From Bacteroidales bacterium GP2 (lineage in GTDB: Bacteria > Bacteroidota > Bacteroidia > Bacteroidales > Muribaculaceae), in NCBI GenBank assembly GCA_001701115.1, contig DAAJ01000027.1, positions 1 to 28,680 on the forward strand: 28,680 nucleotides of DNA, written 5' to 3'. The stretch's first letter is position 1, and every line of letters starts with the position of its first letter. Positions 9,078 to 17,304 of the stretch are shown one piece after another. The translations under genes were made by a program, and so were the position numbers. The notes below the pieces were generated by a model. It did no database searches. It was not told the DNA's origin and worked only from the letters and a program-made list of their open reading frames with translations.

Positions 9078-9098
9078 GCGATTTCAAAATTTTATCGC
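9078..9098 (-). terminator. Weak candidate terminator after the phosphatase-like gene
   Basis: On the minus strand a 5-bp stem GCGAT/ATCGC encloses the stop codon and is followed by TATTTTTAAA. The stem is short and the loop is 11 bases, so this is a weak candidate for the end of the galE operon. Confidence 0.3.
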
Positions 9099-10694
9099 CG
9101 GAAGGGATGCGGCATTGGGAGAACGAATCCTGAGAATACGGCTGACAGTTGGTGCGATTGCCCTCGCGTCAACGGGGGAATCAATCTTAATTGCTGGTAC
9201 ACCCGGTCCCATGATGAAAGCGGGTGAAGAAACAAAATTGTCGCGGTTTACGGTTGTTGAGCCGCTTACTCCGGTTAGGTTGAAATCATCAGTAATTTCC
9301 CAACCCGGGGTCACATTTACAATAACATCGCCGGAGTGCTTGACAGAAGTGTTTCTTTTCAACGCAGCAGCATTGTCACCGGCTCTTGACGCTATTATGT
9401 CGTCAATAGTGAATACATGGCTGACTCCGCTCATCCTTTCGAGGAACTCAGCCGCCTCTCCTCTCACTGTTGTGGGCTCAAGGCTATGGTTTTTGATAGT
9501 CTGCTGGTTCAGGTAAAAGTTGCGGTCGTAATATCCGGCAACCCATTCGCCGTTTCCATGCAATGCCATGAGATAGGCGTTCAGCAACGATGCCGCTTTT
9601 TTAGCAGAGAATACTCCTGTAGGCACACCCCATTTTTCATCATCGCGTCGTGCGGTATTGGTGGCAGGATGCCCTATCAGGAAAATTAACGCATTGCCTT
9701 TGCCAGCTTTGGCATCAATAGCCTTGAACAGCGAAGACAGGTCACGGTCAAGGCGAAGGTATGCGTCAAGTGTTTCAAGGCGGTTGTCGTTGTCGCGGGA
9801 ATAGGGATATGGTGCGAGGGTATAGGAGAGATTAAGCATGTCTACAGGACCGCGTTCACCGAATTGCATGGAGTTAAGATAGTCGCACGCAACAGCAGTA
9901 ACCTCATGGTTTGCTTTAGGAGAGGCTTTGAAGCGTTCTATCCTGTCTGTTTCTTTTCTGGAGAAAGTATGTCGGTAGGGGTACTGCGCCTTGTATGATG
10001 GAATGTCTGGATAAAGCTGGGGATTGATAAGTGGTTCCCAAGCCATCGTGTCTATTCTCGATGCAAGCGGCTGCCGGTAGTTTCGTGCAGACAGAGTAGG
10101 GGGGACATCCTTATAATATGTGGTTGTTGCCCACCGCTCCGTTTTGTCATCAATCCAAAAAGCGCTGTTGCCGGCATGCCCTGCCATAATAATCGCAACT
10201 TCCGGCTCAGGAGCAATGCTGTACACCCATCCTGTGCCTGCGGCATCCATACGGACTTCATCACCGATAGTAGAAACTGCAATTGCTGCCGGCGAATATG
10301 TCTCATCCGTGAAATTGCCTATTTTTGACGGATCAAGAAGAGCCGGTGTGACTCTTTTTGTCGCAGGGTCATAAATTTTTGCGGCGGGTATGGCATTGAC
10401 AGTCGGTGTGGCTCCTGTAAAGATAAGTGCAGTTGCAGCGGCGGGGTCAAGTTTGGTGCCGTAGTCGAGGTCGGCTATCGTAGCCCCTTCTGCCATAAGC
10501 CTCTTGAATCCTCCCGGCGTAAGCTGGCTGTTAAGCAGGTTGAGGTAATCGGCATTCAGTCCTTCGACCATAATGCCGACAACAATCTTTGGGCGCACAG
10601 GTGCGTTTTGCGCCTCAGCCGCAAAGCCAATCAGCGATACGAGGAGTATCCCGAGTATCTTATCCGATATAGATTTTTCCTTTTTCTTTCGCAT
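9084..10694 (-). CDS. Exported alkaline-phosphatase-superfamily protein, probably catalytically inactive
   Basis: This 536-residue protein starts with a basic signal peptide (MRKKKEKSISDKILGILLV, cut near AEAQ at 26-29), which is why I choose the start at 10694. The body follows the type I phosphodiesterase/alkaline phosphatase fold: KIVVGIMVEGLNADYL (36-51), GGFKRLMAEGA (61-71), FTGATPTVNAI (92-102), and GPGVPAIKIDSPVDARAIAPT near the C-terminus. Expected active-site residues are missing by eye alignment. The metal-binding Asp of the VDQ-type motif is Glu44. The TGPGHAS-type nucleophile loop reads LDPAAATAL (82-90). The D-x-x-GH motif reads TLAPYPYS (292-299), and the DHG motif reads GHP (341-343). 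It may be a pseudoenzyme or bind rather than hydrolyse its ligand. Its start overlaps the end of the DUF4105 gene by 64 bases. Confidence 0.8.
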   Translation of the reverse strand: MRKKKEKSISDKILGILLVSLIGFAAEAQNAPVRPKIVVGIMVEGLNADYLNLLNSQLTPGGFKRLMAEGATIADLDYGTKLDPAAATALIFTGATPTVNAIPAAKIYDPATKRVTPALLDPSKIGNFTDETYSPAAIAVSTIGDEVRMDAAGTGWVYSIAPEPEVAIIMAGHAGNSAFWIDDKTERWATTTYYKDVPPTLSARNYRQPLASRIDTMAWEPLINPQLYPDIPSYKAQYPYRHTFSRKETDRIERFKASPKANHEVTAVACDYLNSMQFGERGPVDMLNLSYTLAPYPYSRDNDNRLETLDAYLRLDRDLSSLFKAIDAKAGKGNALIFLIGHPATNTARRDDEKWGVPTGVFSAKKAASLLNAYLMALHGNGEWVAGYYDRNFYLNQQTIKNHSLEPTTVRGEAAEFLERMSGVSHVFTIDDIIASRAGDNAAALKRNTSVKHSGDVIVNVTPGWEITDDFNLTGVSGSTTVNRDNFVSSPAFIMGPGVPAIKIDSPVDARAIAPTVSRILRIRSPNAASLPAIKF

Positions 10695-11869
10695 GTAGTG
10701 ATATGGATGTAGTTCCATGACCGGAGCAAGTCACAAGCCCACAAAGGAATAAATGCCCAATTGATGCTTTGGTTCATTACCGGCATGAGTATTATCATCA
10801 CGCAAATCGCTGCAAAGTTAATTATTTGGTACCAAATAAGGAAACGCGTGCATTTAGCAATCCATATACAAACCGGCACTAAAAGGCAAAACGGGTTTAG
10901 CCATAGGATTAGAAGATTGGGAGCGGTTGCCTCATGGCTTGATATGAAAATGAGGAATGCAAGGAGGCACCCGGTAAGTCCGAATGCTGTAAAGAGCAGG
11001 GCATCAAACCACCTGGTCACAGCCCGCCGACGGTTGTCATGCCATGTTAATGCAAGTGCTATAATAAATAGGAGTGAGAATGCTGCGAGAGGGGTGAGAA
11101 ACCAAGGGGTAGGGGCTTCGGTTGCATCTGTCCCCGGAGAGAGTATATTCGTGCCTGAAACAATCTGCCGCTTCCCAACTGCCGCGAAGTGCATCATGCG
11201 CATAAGAAGGTCCGGGGCAAATGCCGCTTCATGGTTTGTGATCGGGTAATCTATCCCGCTGCCGAGAGCAAGGTCAATACCGAACTGGTACCATGGATAA
11301 TTCCGGTGGTATTTTCGCATGACGGACCGGAATGTGGGATTTGTTCCTGTCAATTCCGTCGGTGCCTGGGCGAGGCGCAAAGTGTCCTCAAGGGATGATT
11401 CTATAATTGAGAGCGGTCTGGTAGAACAGTTGTCCTTGACATAATTGTACCTGTAAACTCTGTTTTCAGGCAAAAGGTTTTGATTGACAGCTGCAATTAT
11501 TTTCTGTACTTCTTCCTGGGTAAGGTTAAGAACCTGTTCTGTAACTTGCCGTCCTGAATGTGCGTAATAGCTTATGAACCGTTCCGTCGGCATTGCCCCG
11601 CACATGTAATCTGTTTCGCCTTTTACAAATCTGTATACAAAATTCGGTGCAGCGAAGTCAAAGAGTCCCCAGTTGACGATGTAATCCTGTTCCGCATTGC
11701 GGATTCTCATTGCTGTGTGCCCTTCCAGTTCGTATATGTCAGCTCCCGGGGCACAGGTTATGAGGCTTACGGTTGTTGTAGAGTCATGTGCTTGCGCAAA
11801 AGTGCATGGCGGTAATGCAATTAACATTACCGCCACGAGCACAATTATTTGAGCAAAAGTTTTGCGCAT
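10631..11869 (-). CDS. DUF4105 (Lnb_N) family membrane protein, candidate lipoprotein N-acyltransferase
   Basis: This 412-residue protein has an N-terminal signal or anchor segment (about 5-25, IIVLVAVMLIALPPCTFAQA). A periplasmic domain of about 270 residues follows, then about five hydrophobic helices before a basic C-terminal tail. The soluble domain carries two conserved-looking blocks: CAPGADIYELEGHTAMRI (39-56, with His51) and YNYVKDNCSTRPLSI (141-155, with Cys148). These suggest a thiol-type active site as in the DUF4105/Lnb_N family. A Bacteroides member of this family has been reported as the lipoprotein N-acyltransferase Lnb; whether this copy does that is inference, since paralogues exist. 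I chose the start at 11869 because the signal segment begins there; an upstream in-frame ATG would put the gene inside galE. It starts 7 bases after the galE stop. Confidence 0.75.
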   Translation of the reverse strand: MRKTFAQIIVLVAVMLIALPPCTFAQAHDSTTTVSLITCAPGADIYELEGHTAMRIRNAEQDYIVNWGLFDFAAPNFVYRFVKGETDYMCGAMPTERFISYYAHSGRQVTEQVLNLTQEEVQKIIAAVNQNLLPENRVYRYNYVKDNCSTRPLSIIESSLEDTLRLAQAPTELTGTNPTFRSVMRKYHRNYPWYQFGIDLALGSGIDYPITNHEAAFAPDLLMRMMHFAAVGKRQIVSGTNILSPGTDATEAPTPWFLTPLAAFSLLFIIALALTWHDNRRRAVTRWFDALLFTAFGLTGCLLAFLIFISSHEATAPNLLILWLNPFCLLVPVCIWIAKCTRFLIWYQIINFAAICVMIILMPVMNQSINWAFIPLWACDLLRSWNYIHITTCERKRKNLYRIRYSGYSSYR

Positions 11870-11876
11870 GATGTTT

Positions 11877-12914
11877 TTACATGATGCCTCTTTCTCTGAG
11901 CTTGCACTGCCAAGCCCATGCGCTGCGCATTGTGTCAGCAAGCGGAGTGTCAGCAGTCCAGCCAAGCACTTCGTTTGCATGTGAAGGATTGCCCCATACT
12001 TTTTCGATGTCACCGGGACGGCGTCCAACAATCTTGTAGGGAACTTTTACTCCTGTCGCGCTTTCAAAAGTGTTTATTAGCTCAAGCACGCTGACGCCGT
12101 TTCCTGTTCCGAGGTTATAGATTTCGATAGGGGCTGCATCAGGGTTTTCAAGCATGCGGTCCATAGCCTTTACATGTGCTTTGGCGAGGTCAACCACGTT
12201 GATGAAGTCGCGGATGCATGAACCGTCAGGTGTGGGATAGTCGTTGCCGAACACGCTAAGTTCTTTGCGGATTCCGATAGCGGTCTGGGTAATGTAGGGT
12301 ATAAGGTTCTGAGGCACGCCGTTGGGGAGTTCACCGATTTCAGCGGAGGGATGTGCGCCAACCGGGTTGAAGTAGCGGAGGATGACGCTCTTGAAGGGGG
12401 CTCCGGCATTGATGACATCGGTGATGATTTCTTCTGAAATCTGTTTTGTGTTGCCGTAAGGTGAAGTTGCCTTTTTGATGGGAGATTGTTCGGTAACGGG
12501 ATTTACGTCCGGTTCACCATAAACAGTGCATGAAGAAGAGAATACAATGCCCTTGACTCCGTTGGGACCCATTAGGTCAAGGAGGTTCATGAGGGTGTTA
12601 AGGTTGTTTCGGTAGTAAAGGATGGGTTTTTCCATTGATTCGCCTACAGCTTTGCTGGCTGCAAAATTGATAATGCCCTTGATGTCGGGGTATTTTGCAA
12701 AAAGGTCTTTGAGCGCGTCAATGTCAGTGCAGTCTGCTTCAACGAAATCAGGACGAATTCCGGTTATTTTCTCAATTCCGTCAAGGACTTCTTTGTTGGA
12801 ATTTGAAAGGTTGTCAATAATCACCACGGAGTATCCTGCGTTCTGTAGCTCAACTACGGTATGTGAACCGATGTAACCGGTTCCGCCGGTAACAAGAATT
12901 CTGTCTTTTTTCAT
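11877..12914 (-). CDS. galE: UDP-glucose 4-epimerase
   Basis: This 345-residue extended short-chain dehydrogenase interconverts UDP-glucose and UDP-galactose (possibly the N-acetyl forms too), using bound NAD. The Rossmann motif is TGGTGYIGSH at 9-18. The catalytic triad region is visible as FSSSCTVYG (125-133) and Y153-x3-K157 in SPYGNTK. FAASKAVGESMEKP (84-97) is typical of GalE. The C-terminal half contains RDFINVVDLAKAH and YNLGTGNGVSVLE. I place the start at 12914 (MKKDRILVTGG) because an upstream in-frame ATG would add 14 unconserved residues lying across the leader. It has its own promoter overlapping the end of the U32 gene and is followed after 7 bases by the DUF4105 gene. It probably supplies sugar nucleotides for surface glycans. 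Confidence 0.96.
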   Translation of the reverse strand: MKKDRILVTGGTGYIGSHTVVELQNAGYSVVIIDNLSNSNKEVLDGIEKITGIRPDFVEADCTDIDALKDLFAKYPDIKGIINFAASKAVGESMEKPILYYRNNLNTLMNLLDLMGPNGVKGIVFSSSCTVYGEPDVNPVTEQSPIKKATSPYGNTKQISEEIITDVINAGAPFKSVILRYFNPVGAHPSAEIGELPNGVPQNLIPYITQTAIGIRKELSVFGNDYPTPDGSCIRDFINVVDLAKAHVKAMDRMLENPDAAPIEIYNLGTGNGVSVLELINTFESATGVKVPYKIVGRRPGDIEKVWGNPSHANEVLGWTADTPLADTMRSAWAWQCKLRERGIM

Positions 12915-12953
12915 TTGTACTGTTGATTTAGGTATGTTTATGTTTATTATGCG

Positions 12954-12984
12954 CAAATGTAGTGATTTCCGTTGTGCTATGCAA
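12954..12984 (-). promoter_or_regulatory. Promoter of galE (-33 TTG and -7 TACATTTG)
   Basis: On the minus strand, TTG (12984-12982) is followed after 20 bases by TACATTTG (12961-12954), an exact TAnnTTTG -7 box. The galE start is 40 bases further on. The -33 part lies inside the last codons of the U32 gene, so galE can be transcribed independently of it. Confidence 0.65.
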
Positions 12985-14818
12985 GATAATTGACGTGCAT
13001 CCGGCAGTTGGTGCAGTCAAAATCAAGTTTGAAGGTGTAATTCCCGGATTTCAAGGTCAACGGACCTTTCCACTGGGCGCCTTGTGGCGTGCGCAGGCAT
13101 TTTCCGCATTCACGCCTGATGCAGTACCGTGTTGTCATAAGGGTAGTGTCTTTTGCTATCTTGCCGCGGGTGCATTCAAGCGCGTCAGGAATTGATTTGG
13201 CTCCAAGTTCAGAATAAAATTCGCGTGCAAGTGAATTTGCTACATTGTCATTGAATGTGAGCTTTTTGTTATTGACGAACTCCGAAAGTCCGGATTTGGG
13301 TTTAGCTCGGTAGGTGAATTTGTGGTTTGTGCGACGTAGCACATCGAGTTTTTCGAGCGCTTTCCTTCTCAGTGCCGTTAAGGCAGATGAAGGAATGAAC
13401 AGGTTTGATGCACGATTGTCGATTTTCCCTACTGTATAGATGGTTCCTCCAGTTTTCGACAGTACTTCATTTTGCCTTGCGCCTTGCGGTTTATCTGCGT
13501 CTGCAAGCTGTGACTCGGCGGTTACAGTTAAATTGTTTCCGTCCTGGTCCTCAATGTCAATAATTATAGAGGAGGATGTTGCGCGGAGGGTCATGTTGAC
13601 TGTGATTGTTCTGGTCGCTGTGTCCCTGTCAAGGATGTCATTCCATGCCTTGTCGCTGTTGCGGAATATGGGAGTTCCCGGCTTGATTTTGATTTGGGTG
13701 GCGGGAAACACTTTTGCTCCTTCGGCTCTGTTAACTCTGAATCCGCAAAATTTACCCTCTTCGTTGAAAAATCCAAGACCATCGCCGTTGTTGAGCTTAT
13801 TGGCGGTGTCAAGCAATATGGTGCTGGGTGCAGACTTGATTACCTTGCCGATTTTTTCACCTGTCCATTTCGGCGAAGCAAATGATGCCATTGTGCCTTC
13901 GGGTTTTGGCGTATGGGTAAAATAAGAGGTGTACCCTCTGTTAAAACTTTTGTTTAGGTCGGGTGTGAAGGTACAATGTGAGGTCCCGGAACTTGAACGT
14001 CTATACAAGTCGGGATGAGCATCTATTATTGAGTCCAGGGCATGGCGGTATGCGGTGATGACATTTTTCACATAAGCGGCATCCTTTAACCGTCCCTCAA
14101 TTTTAAATGAAGATACTCCAGCTGCAAGAAGTTTATCAAGGTCGGCGATGCGGTTGAGATCGCGTAGGGATAGCAGGTGCTGGTCCCGGAGGAGGGGCAT
14201 GCCGTTGGCATCATAAAGCGTATATGGGAGGCGGCATATCTGGGCGCATTCTCCTCGATTCGCGCTTCTGCCTGTTGTTGCGAAACTGCTGTAACAAGCC
14301 CCGCTGTAGCTGACGCAGAGCGCTCCGTGTACAAACACTTCCACAGGCACATCCACTGCCGAGCATATGGCTGCGGTTTCATTAATGGTTAACTCGCGCG
14401 CCGGTACTATCTGGCTGAAACCTGCCGCTTCAAGGAAGCGGGCTTTCTCTGGGGTGCGTGTGTCGCATTGCGTGCTTGCATGCAATGCTATGGGTGGAAT
14501 GTCCATCTTGAGAACAGCCATGTCCTGTACAATAAGAGCATCCACTCCTATTTTATATAGGCTCTTGATCATGTTCTCTACATCTTTCAGCTCGTGATTG
14601 TATATAATGGTGTTAACGGTGGAATACACGCGCGCGTTGAAAAGGTGCGCATATTCTACCGCCTTCGCAATATCTTCAAGCTGGTTTGCTGCTGCTGCAC
14701 GGGCTCCATTGGACGGAGGACCTATGTACACAGCGTCAGCTCCATGTTTTATTGCCTCTATGGCTATGTCTGCGTTTCTCGCCGGGGCAAGAAGCTCAAT
14801 TGGTCTTGGCTTGTTCAT
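12977..14818 (-). CDS. Peptidase U32 family protein, RlhA/TrhP-like RNA hydroxylase candidate
   Basis: This 613-residue protein opens with the U32 signature (ELLAPARNADIAIEAIKHGADAVYIG, residues 8-33). It carries the family cysteine cluster Cys168, Cys175, Cys191 and Cys195, within GALCVSYSGACYSS and GRSANRGECAQICRLPYT. In studied relatives (RlhA for 23S rRNA C2501, TrhP for tRNA wobble uridine) such cysteines hold an iron-sulfur cluster for prephenate-dependent RNA hydroxylation; older annotation calls the family collagenase-like. Length and the DUF3656-like middle part favour the RlhA side, but the target is an inference. A second C-terminal cysteine group (566, 571, 574, 602, 605) could bind another metal. 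Start 14818 is chosen because the signature begins there. The start lies directly behind a terminator-like hairpin. Confidence 0.88.
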   Translation of the reverse strand: MNKPRPIELLAPARNADIAIEAIKHGADAVYIGPPSNGARAAAANQLEDIAKAVEYAHLFNARVYSTVNTIIYNHELKDVENMIKSLYKIGVDALIVQDMAVLKMDIPPIALHASTQCDTRTPEKARFLEAAGFSQIVPARELTINETAAICSAVDVPVEVFVHGALCVSYSGACYSSFATTGRSANRGECAQICRLPYTLYDANGMPLLRDQHLLSLRDLNRIADLDKLLAAGVSSFKIEGRLKDAAYVKNVITAYRHALDSIIDAHPDLYRRSSSGTSHCTFTPDLNKSFNRGYTSYFTHTPKPEGTMASFASPKWTGEKIGKVIKSAPSTILLDTANKLNNGDGLGFFNEEGKFCGFRVNRAEGAKVFPATQIKIKPGTPIFRNSDKAWNDILDRDTATRTITVNMTLRATSSSIIIDIEDQDGNNLTVTAESQLADADKPQGARQNEVLSKTGGTIYTVGKIDNRASNLFIPSSALTALRRKALEKLDVLRRTNHKFTYRAKPKSGLSEFVNNKKLTFNDNVANSLAREFYSELGAKSIPDALECTRGKIAKDTTLMTTRYCIRRECGKCLRTPQGAQWKGPLTLKSGNYTFKLDFDCTNCRMHVNYLA

Positions 14819-14821
14819 AAT

Positions 14822-14860
14822 AAAAAAATCGCGCGGTGATGTCGGTCGACATTCCGCGCG
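14822..14860 (-). terminator. Terminator-like hairpin and T-run just before the U32 start codon
   Basis: On the minus strand a 7-bp GC stem (CGCGCGG/CCGCGCG, plus positions 854-860 and 830-836 of the 14 kb block) is continued, after a small internal loop, by ATGTC/GACAT. It closes on a 4-base loop and is followed by A and seven T residues (14828-14822). This is the form of an intrinsic terminator. It ends four bases before the ATG at 14818, so it can only stop the transcript of the U32 gene itself. Conditional attenuation is a plausible reading. Confidence 0.6.
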
Positions 14861-14977
14861 CAAGGTTTTTAGTATACTCTTTAATTACTATTATGCAATA
14901 ATGCTGTTTTTTTCTGATTGGAGGTATAGATCCTATATTTTATTACCTAAGCGAGTGCTTGGTGTTATTTTCTGATG

Positions 14978-14985
14978 CAAAGGTA
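14978..14985 (-). promoter_or_regulatory. -7 box of the U32 gene promoter
   Basis: On the minus strand this reads TACCTTTG, an exact TAnnTTTG match. It implies a leader of about 150 bases before the U32 start. That leader contains several short inverted repeats and ends in the terminator-like hairpin at 14822-14860. No clear -33 element is seen. Confidence 0.5.
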
Positions 14986-15017
14986 ATATGAGGATGTTAC
15001 GCTGTAATGTCGATTAT

Positions 15018-15033
15018 GTTACAATATTGCAAC
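15018..15033. promoter_or_regulatory. 16-bp inverted repeat, possible operator
   Basis: GTTACAATATTGCAAC is a palindrome with 7 of 8 base pairs. It lies between the histidine kinase stop and the U32 -7 box, about 33 bases upstream of that box. The position would suit a regulator binding site; no known regulator is recognised. Confidence 0.3.
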
Positions 15034-15064
15034 AATCACGCAAATGGGTAGTATTTAACTTTTA

Positions 15065-16531
15065 TTAAGTATGTTGCTTCCATTTTTCAAGGGTAAACAG
15101 GAATTCCAGACCTCCTTCTGCGCGGTTGTGAACAGAAATCGTGCCACCGAGTGCCTTGATAGTATTTTTTACAATAGGCAGACCCAGCCCCGTTCCTCCA
15201 CTTTTGCGTGAACGTCCGGCATCGATTCTATAGAACCTCTCAAAAAGGTGCGGAAGATGTTCCGGATCAACTCCAGTGCCATTGTCATAGAAGCTGAAAG
15301 TATAATGGTTTTCGGAGTCGATAATCATTTGGATTCCCATTTCTGTTCCATGGGAATATTGTGCGGCATTTTTGATGAGATTGGAAACAAGCCCTGTGAG
15401 CAGGTTGGAGTTTCCGCGCACAATGCAGTCAAGAGGAATATCATAGTTGAATTTCATGTTGCCTGCAAGCCCGGAAATCCTGAGGTCATTTTCAATAGAG
15501 AATACAAGGTCATGGAAGTCAACCTCCGATACCGGGATATTATTCGCTCCATCCTCAAGGAGGGTAATGGCTCCCACGTCGCTAAGAAGGTTGCAGAGCC
15601 TTTCCACATTTTCGTGGGCGCGGTTCAGGAAGTGGCTTCGGGTCGCCTCATCCATTCCGGGGTTTGTCCTGATGGTTTCGAGGTAACCTCTTATAACGCC
15701 GATGGGTGTTTTCAGCTCATGGTTAATGTTGTTGGTGAGCTGTTTTTTTATTCGTGCTTTCTCTTCGACGGCATGGATGGCAATCAGGTGCTCCTTTTCG
15801 CTCCTTTTGACCGCTTCGTCTTTTTCATGATAAATTTTGATGATCTGGCGGGATATGTCGCCTAATTCATCATGCGGGAACTTGCTCGCATCGTAATCCA
15901 CATCGCCATCAGCCGCTTTTTCGGCAAAGTCGCGCAGCAATGTGACATTTCGGGTGAGAAAACGTGTCGAGAAATAGCACAGGAGAGTGACTATGATGAC
16001 CATTATGACAATGGCAATCCACACAGGGGTTGCCGATAGGGCATCACTGAGGCTGACAGTATAAGGTGCGGATGCGTGAACGTAGATTTTTCCATCCTGG
16101 CTGCGTTTTGCCAGGGAGTAGTTCATGCTTTCCTTTTCTTTGGTGACAGATTCGCCCTTGCCTTTTTCTTCCGCCTCACGGAATTCGGGGCGGGTTGCCG
16201 CATCGGAATAATCCTGCAGAATAGGGAGCCCGGCACTGTATTCGAGTTTGCCATTCTGGCTGTCATATACTGCAACAGACGCTTCGGATAATAATTTCCC
16301 GTCAAAGTATATGCCGATGAAGTTCATGAACTGCCTCATGTCTTCATCTCTTTCGTAGGCAACAATGAGCCTCTCGCAGACAAATTCAAGCTGGTTTCTT
16401 ATGTTTTCGGTCCTTGCATCCACTTCACGTTTATAGAAGTAGAAGAAAACCACAGCAATTGTTCCCCACAGCAGCCCCAGGATAGGGAAAAACTGCCTCC
16501 ATTGGTAACTAAACCGTCTCTTTGAATCCAT
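15065..16531 (-). CDS. Membrane sensor histidine kinase, PhoR-like
   Basis: This 488-residue kinase has TM1 at about 14-33, a periplasmic sensor loop of about 130 residues (35-165) and TM2 at about 170-192. A HAMP linker (about 193-245) and a HisKA domain follow, with the phospho-accepting His271 in NINHELKTPIGVIRGYLETI. The HATPase domain has an N box (N384-N388, NLIKNAAQYS), G1 DNGTGVD (416-422) and G2 GGTGLGLPIVK (445-455). All catalytic boxes are intact. The gene overlaps the end of the response regulator gene by 23 bases, so the two are one transcription unit and presumably partners. The sensor loop resembles no ligand-binding domain I can name. PhoR-like is a description of architecture, not a claim about phosphate. 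Confidence 0.95.
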   Translation of the reverse strand: MDSKRRFSYQWRQFFPILGLLWGTIAVVFFYFYKREVDARTENIRNQLEFVCERLIVAYERDEDMRQFMNFIGIYFDGKLLSEASVAVYDSQNGKLEYSAGLPILQDYSDAATRPEFREAEEKGKGESVTKEKESMNYSLAKRSQDGKIYVHASAPYTVSLSDALSATPVWIAIVIMVIIVTLLCYFSTRFLTRNVTLLRDFAEKAADGDVDYDASKFPHDELGDISRQIIKIYHEKDEAVKRSEKEHLIAIHAVEEKARIKKQLTNNINHELKTPIGVIRGYLETIRTNPGMDEATRSHFLNRAHENVERLCNLLSDVGAITLLEDGANNIPVSEVDFHDLVFSIENDLRISGLAGNMKFNYDIPLDCIVRGNSNLLTGLVSNLIKNAAQYSHGTEMGIQMIIDSENHYTFSFYDNGTGVDPEHLPHLFERFYRIDAGRSRKSGGTGLGLPIVKNTIKALGGTISVHNRAEGGLEFLFTLEKWKQHT

Positions 16532-17219
16532 AACCGAATCCCAGTCGGGTTACAATATTATTGCCATATGCGCCGATTTTCTTGCGCAACCTGGCAATAT
16601 TGGTGTCGATAGTGCGATTTGTCACTACCACGTCGCTATCCCACACCACCTTGATTATTTCTTCTCTGGAATAAATCCTGTTGCGGTGGGTCAGTAGGAA
16701 TAATAGGATGTCAAATTCTGTTTTGGTGAGGTTGACTTCATTGCCGTTGAGATAACATAGCTTCTCGTTTCGGTCAATCCTCAGGTTCTCAAAGGTAATG
16801 TCCGGCTCATATTCAGCATCAGGCAAGATTGCCTGTGTGTTTCGCTTGGGATTGCTTCTGCGGAGCACAGCCCTTACCCTTGCCAGCACTTCTGAAATTA
16901 CAAAGGGTTTTGTGATATAATCGTCCGCTCCTATATCCAGTCCCATGACGGTATCGTCTTCTCCTGATAGCGCGGAGCAGAAGATAAACGGGATATGCTC
17001 TATTGCGGAATTGGTGCGTACTCTGTTAGCGAAGTCAAAACCGCTAAGGCGTTCCATCATTATATCCACAATCATAAGTGAATATTCAGACAAGTCAAGT
17101 GAGAGTGCCTCTTCGGCGCTGTAGCAGCAATCAACTTCGTAGCCCTCTTTCTCAAGGTTGAATTTGAGAATCTCGCAGAGTGCTTCCTCATCGTCAATCA
17201 CCAGAATTTTTGTTCTCAT
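16509..17219 (-). CDS. OmpR/PhoB-family response regulator
   Basis: This 236-residue regulator has a receiver domain (1-122) and a winged-helix DNA-binding domain (about 140-236). In the receiver the acidic pair is D9/D10, the phospho-acceptor is D52 (MIVDIMME), and the switch residues are S82 (FCSALS) and K104 (YITKPF). The output domain has LTKTEFDILLFLLTHRNRIYSREEI and the recognition helix region TNRTIDTNIARLRKKIG, ending in the wing TRLGFGYGF. It is expected to be phosphorylated by the kinase encoded directly downstream. Its leader contains TAACTTTA (17265-17258 on the minus strand), one base off the -7 consensus. A nearly identical receiver-only copy is encoded just upstream. Confidence 0.96.
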   Translation of the reverse strand: MRTKILVIDDEEALCEILKFNLEKEGYEVDCCYSAEEALSLDLSEYSLMIVDIMMERLSGFDFANRVRTNSAIEHIPFIFCSALSGEDDTVMGLDIGADDYITKPFVISEVLARVRAVLRRSNPKRNTQAILPDAEYEPDITFENLRIDRNEKLCYLNGNEVNLTKTEFDILLFLLTHRNRIYSREEIIKVVWDSDVVVTNRTIDTNIARLRKKIGAYGNNIVTRLGFGYGFKETV

Positions 17220-17304
17220 TCGGGGTTGAGGTTGTGAGTGAAAAATGTTTTAGGGCGTAAAGTTACAAAACCTATGGGATGATTTTATAATAAAAAATGT
17301 TAAC

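Noticed and set aside
10631..12031. Longer version of the DUF4105 gene starting at 12031
   Set aside because: The extra 54 codons lie inside galE and precede a clear signal segment that begins at 11869.
15248..15865. 205-codon plus-strand frame opposite the histidine kinase gene
   Set aside because: It is antisense to the conserved HisKA and HATPase regions and contains no family motif or promoter.
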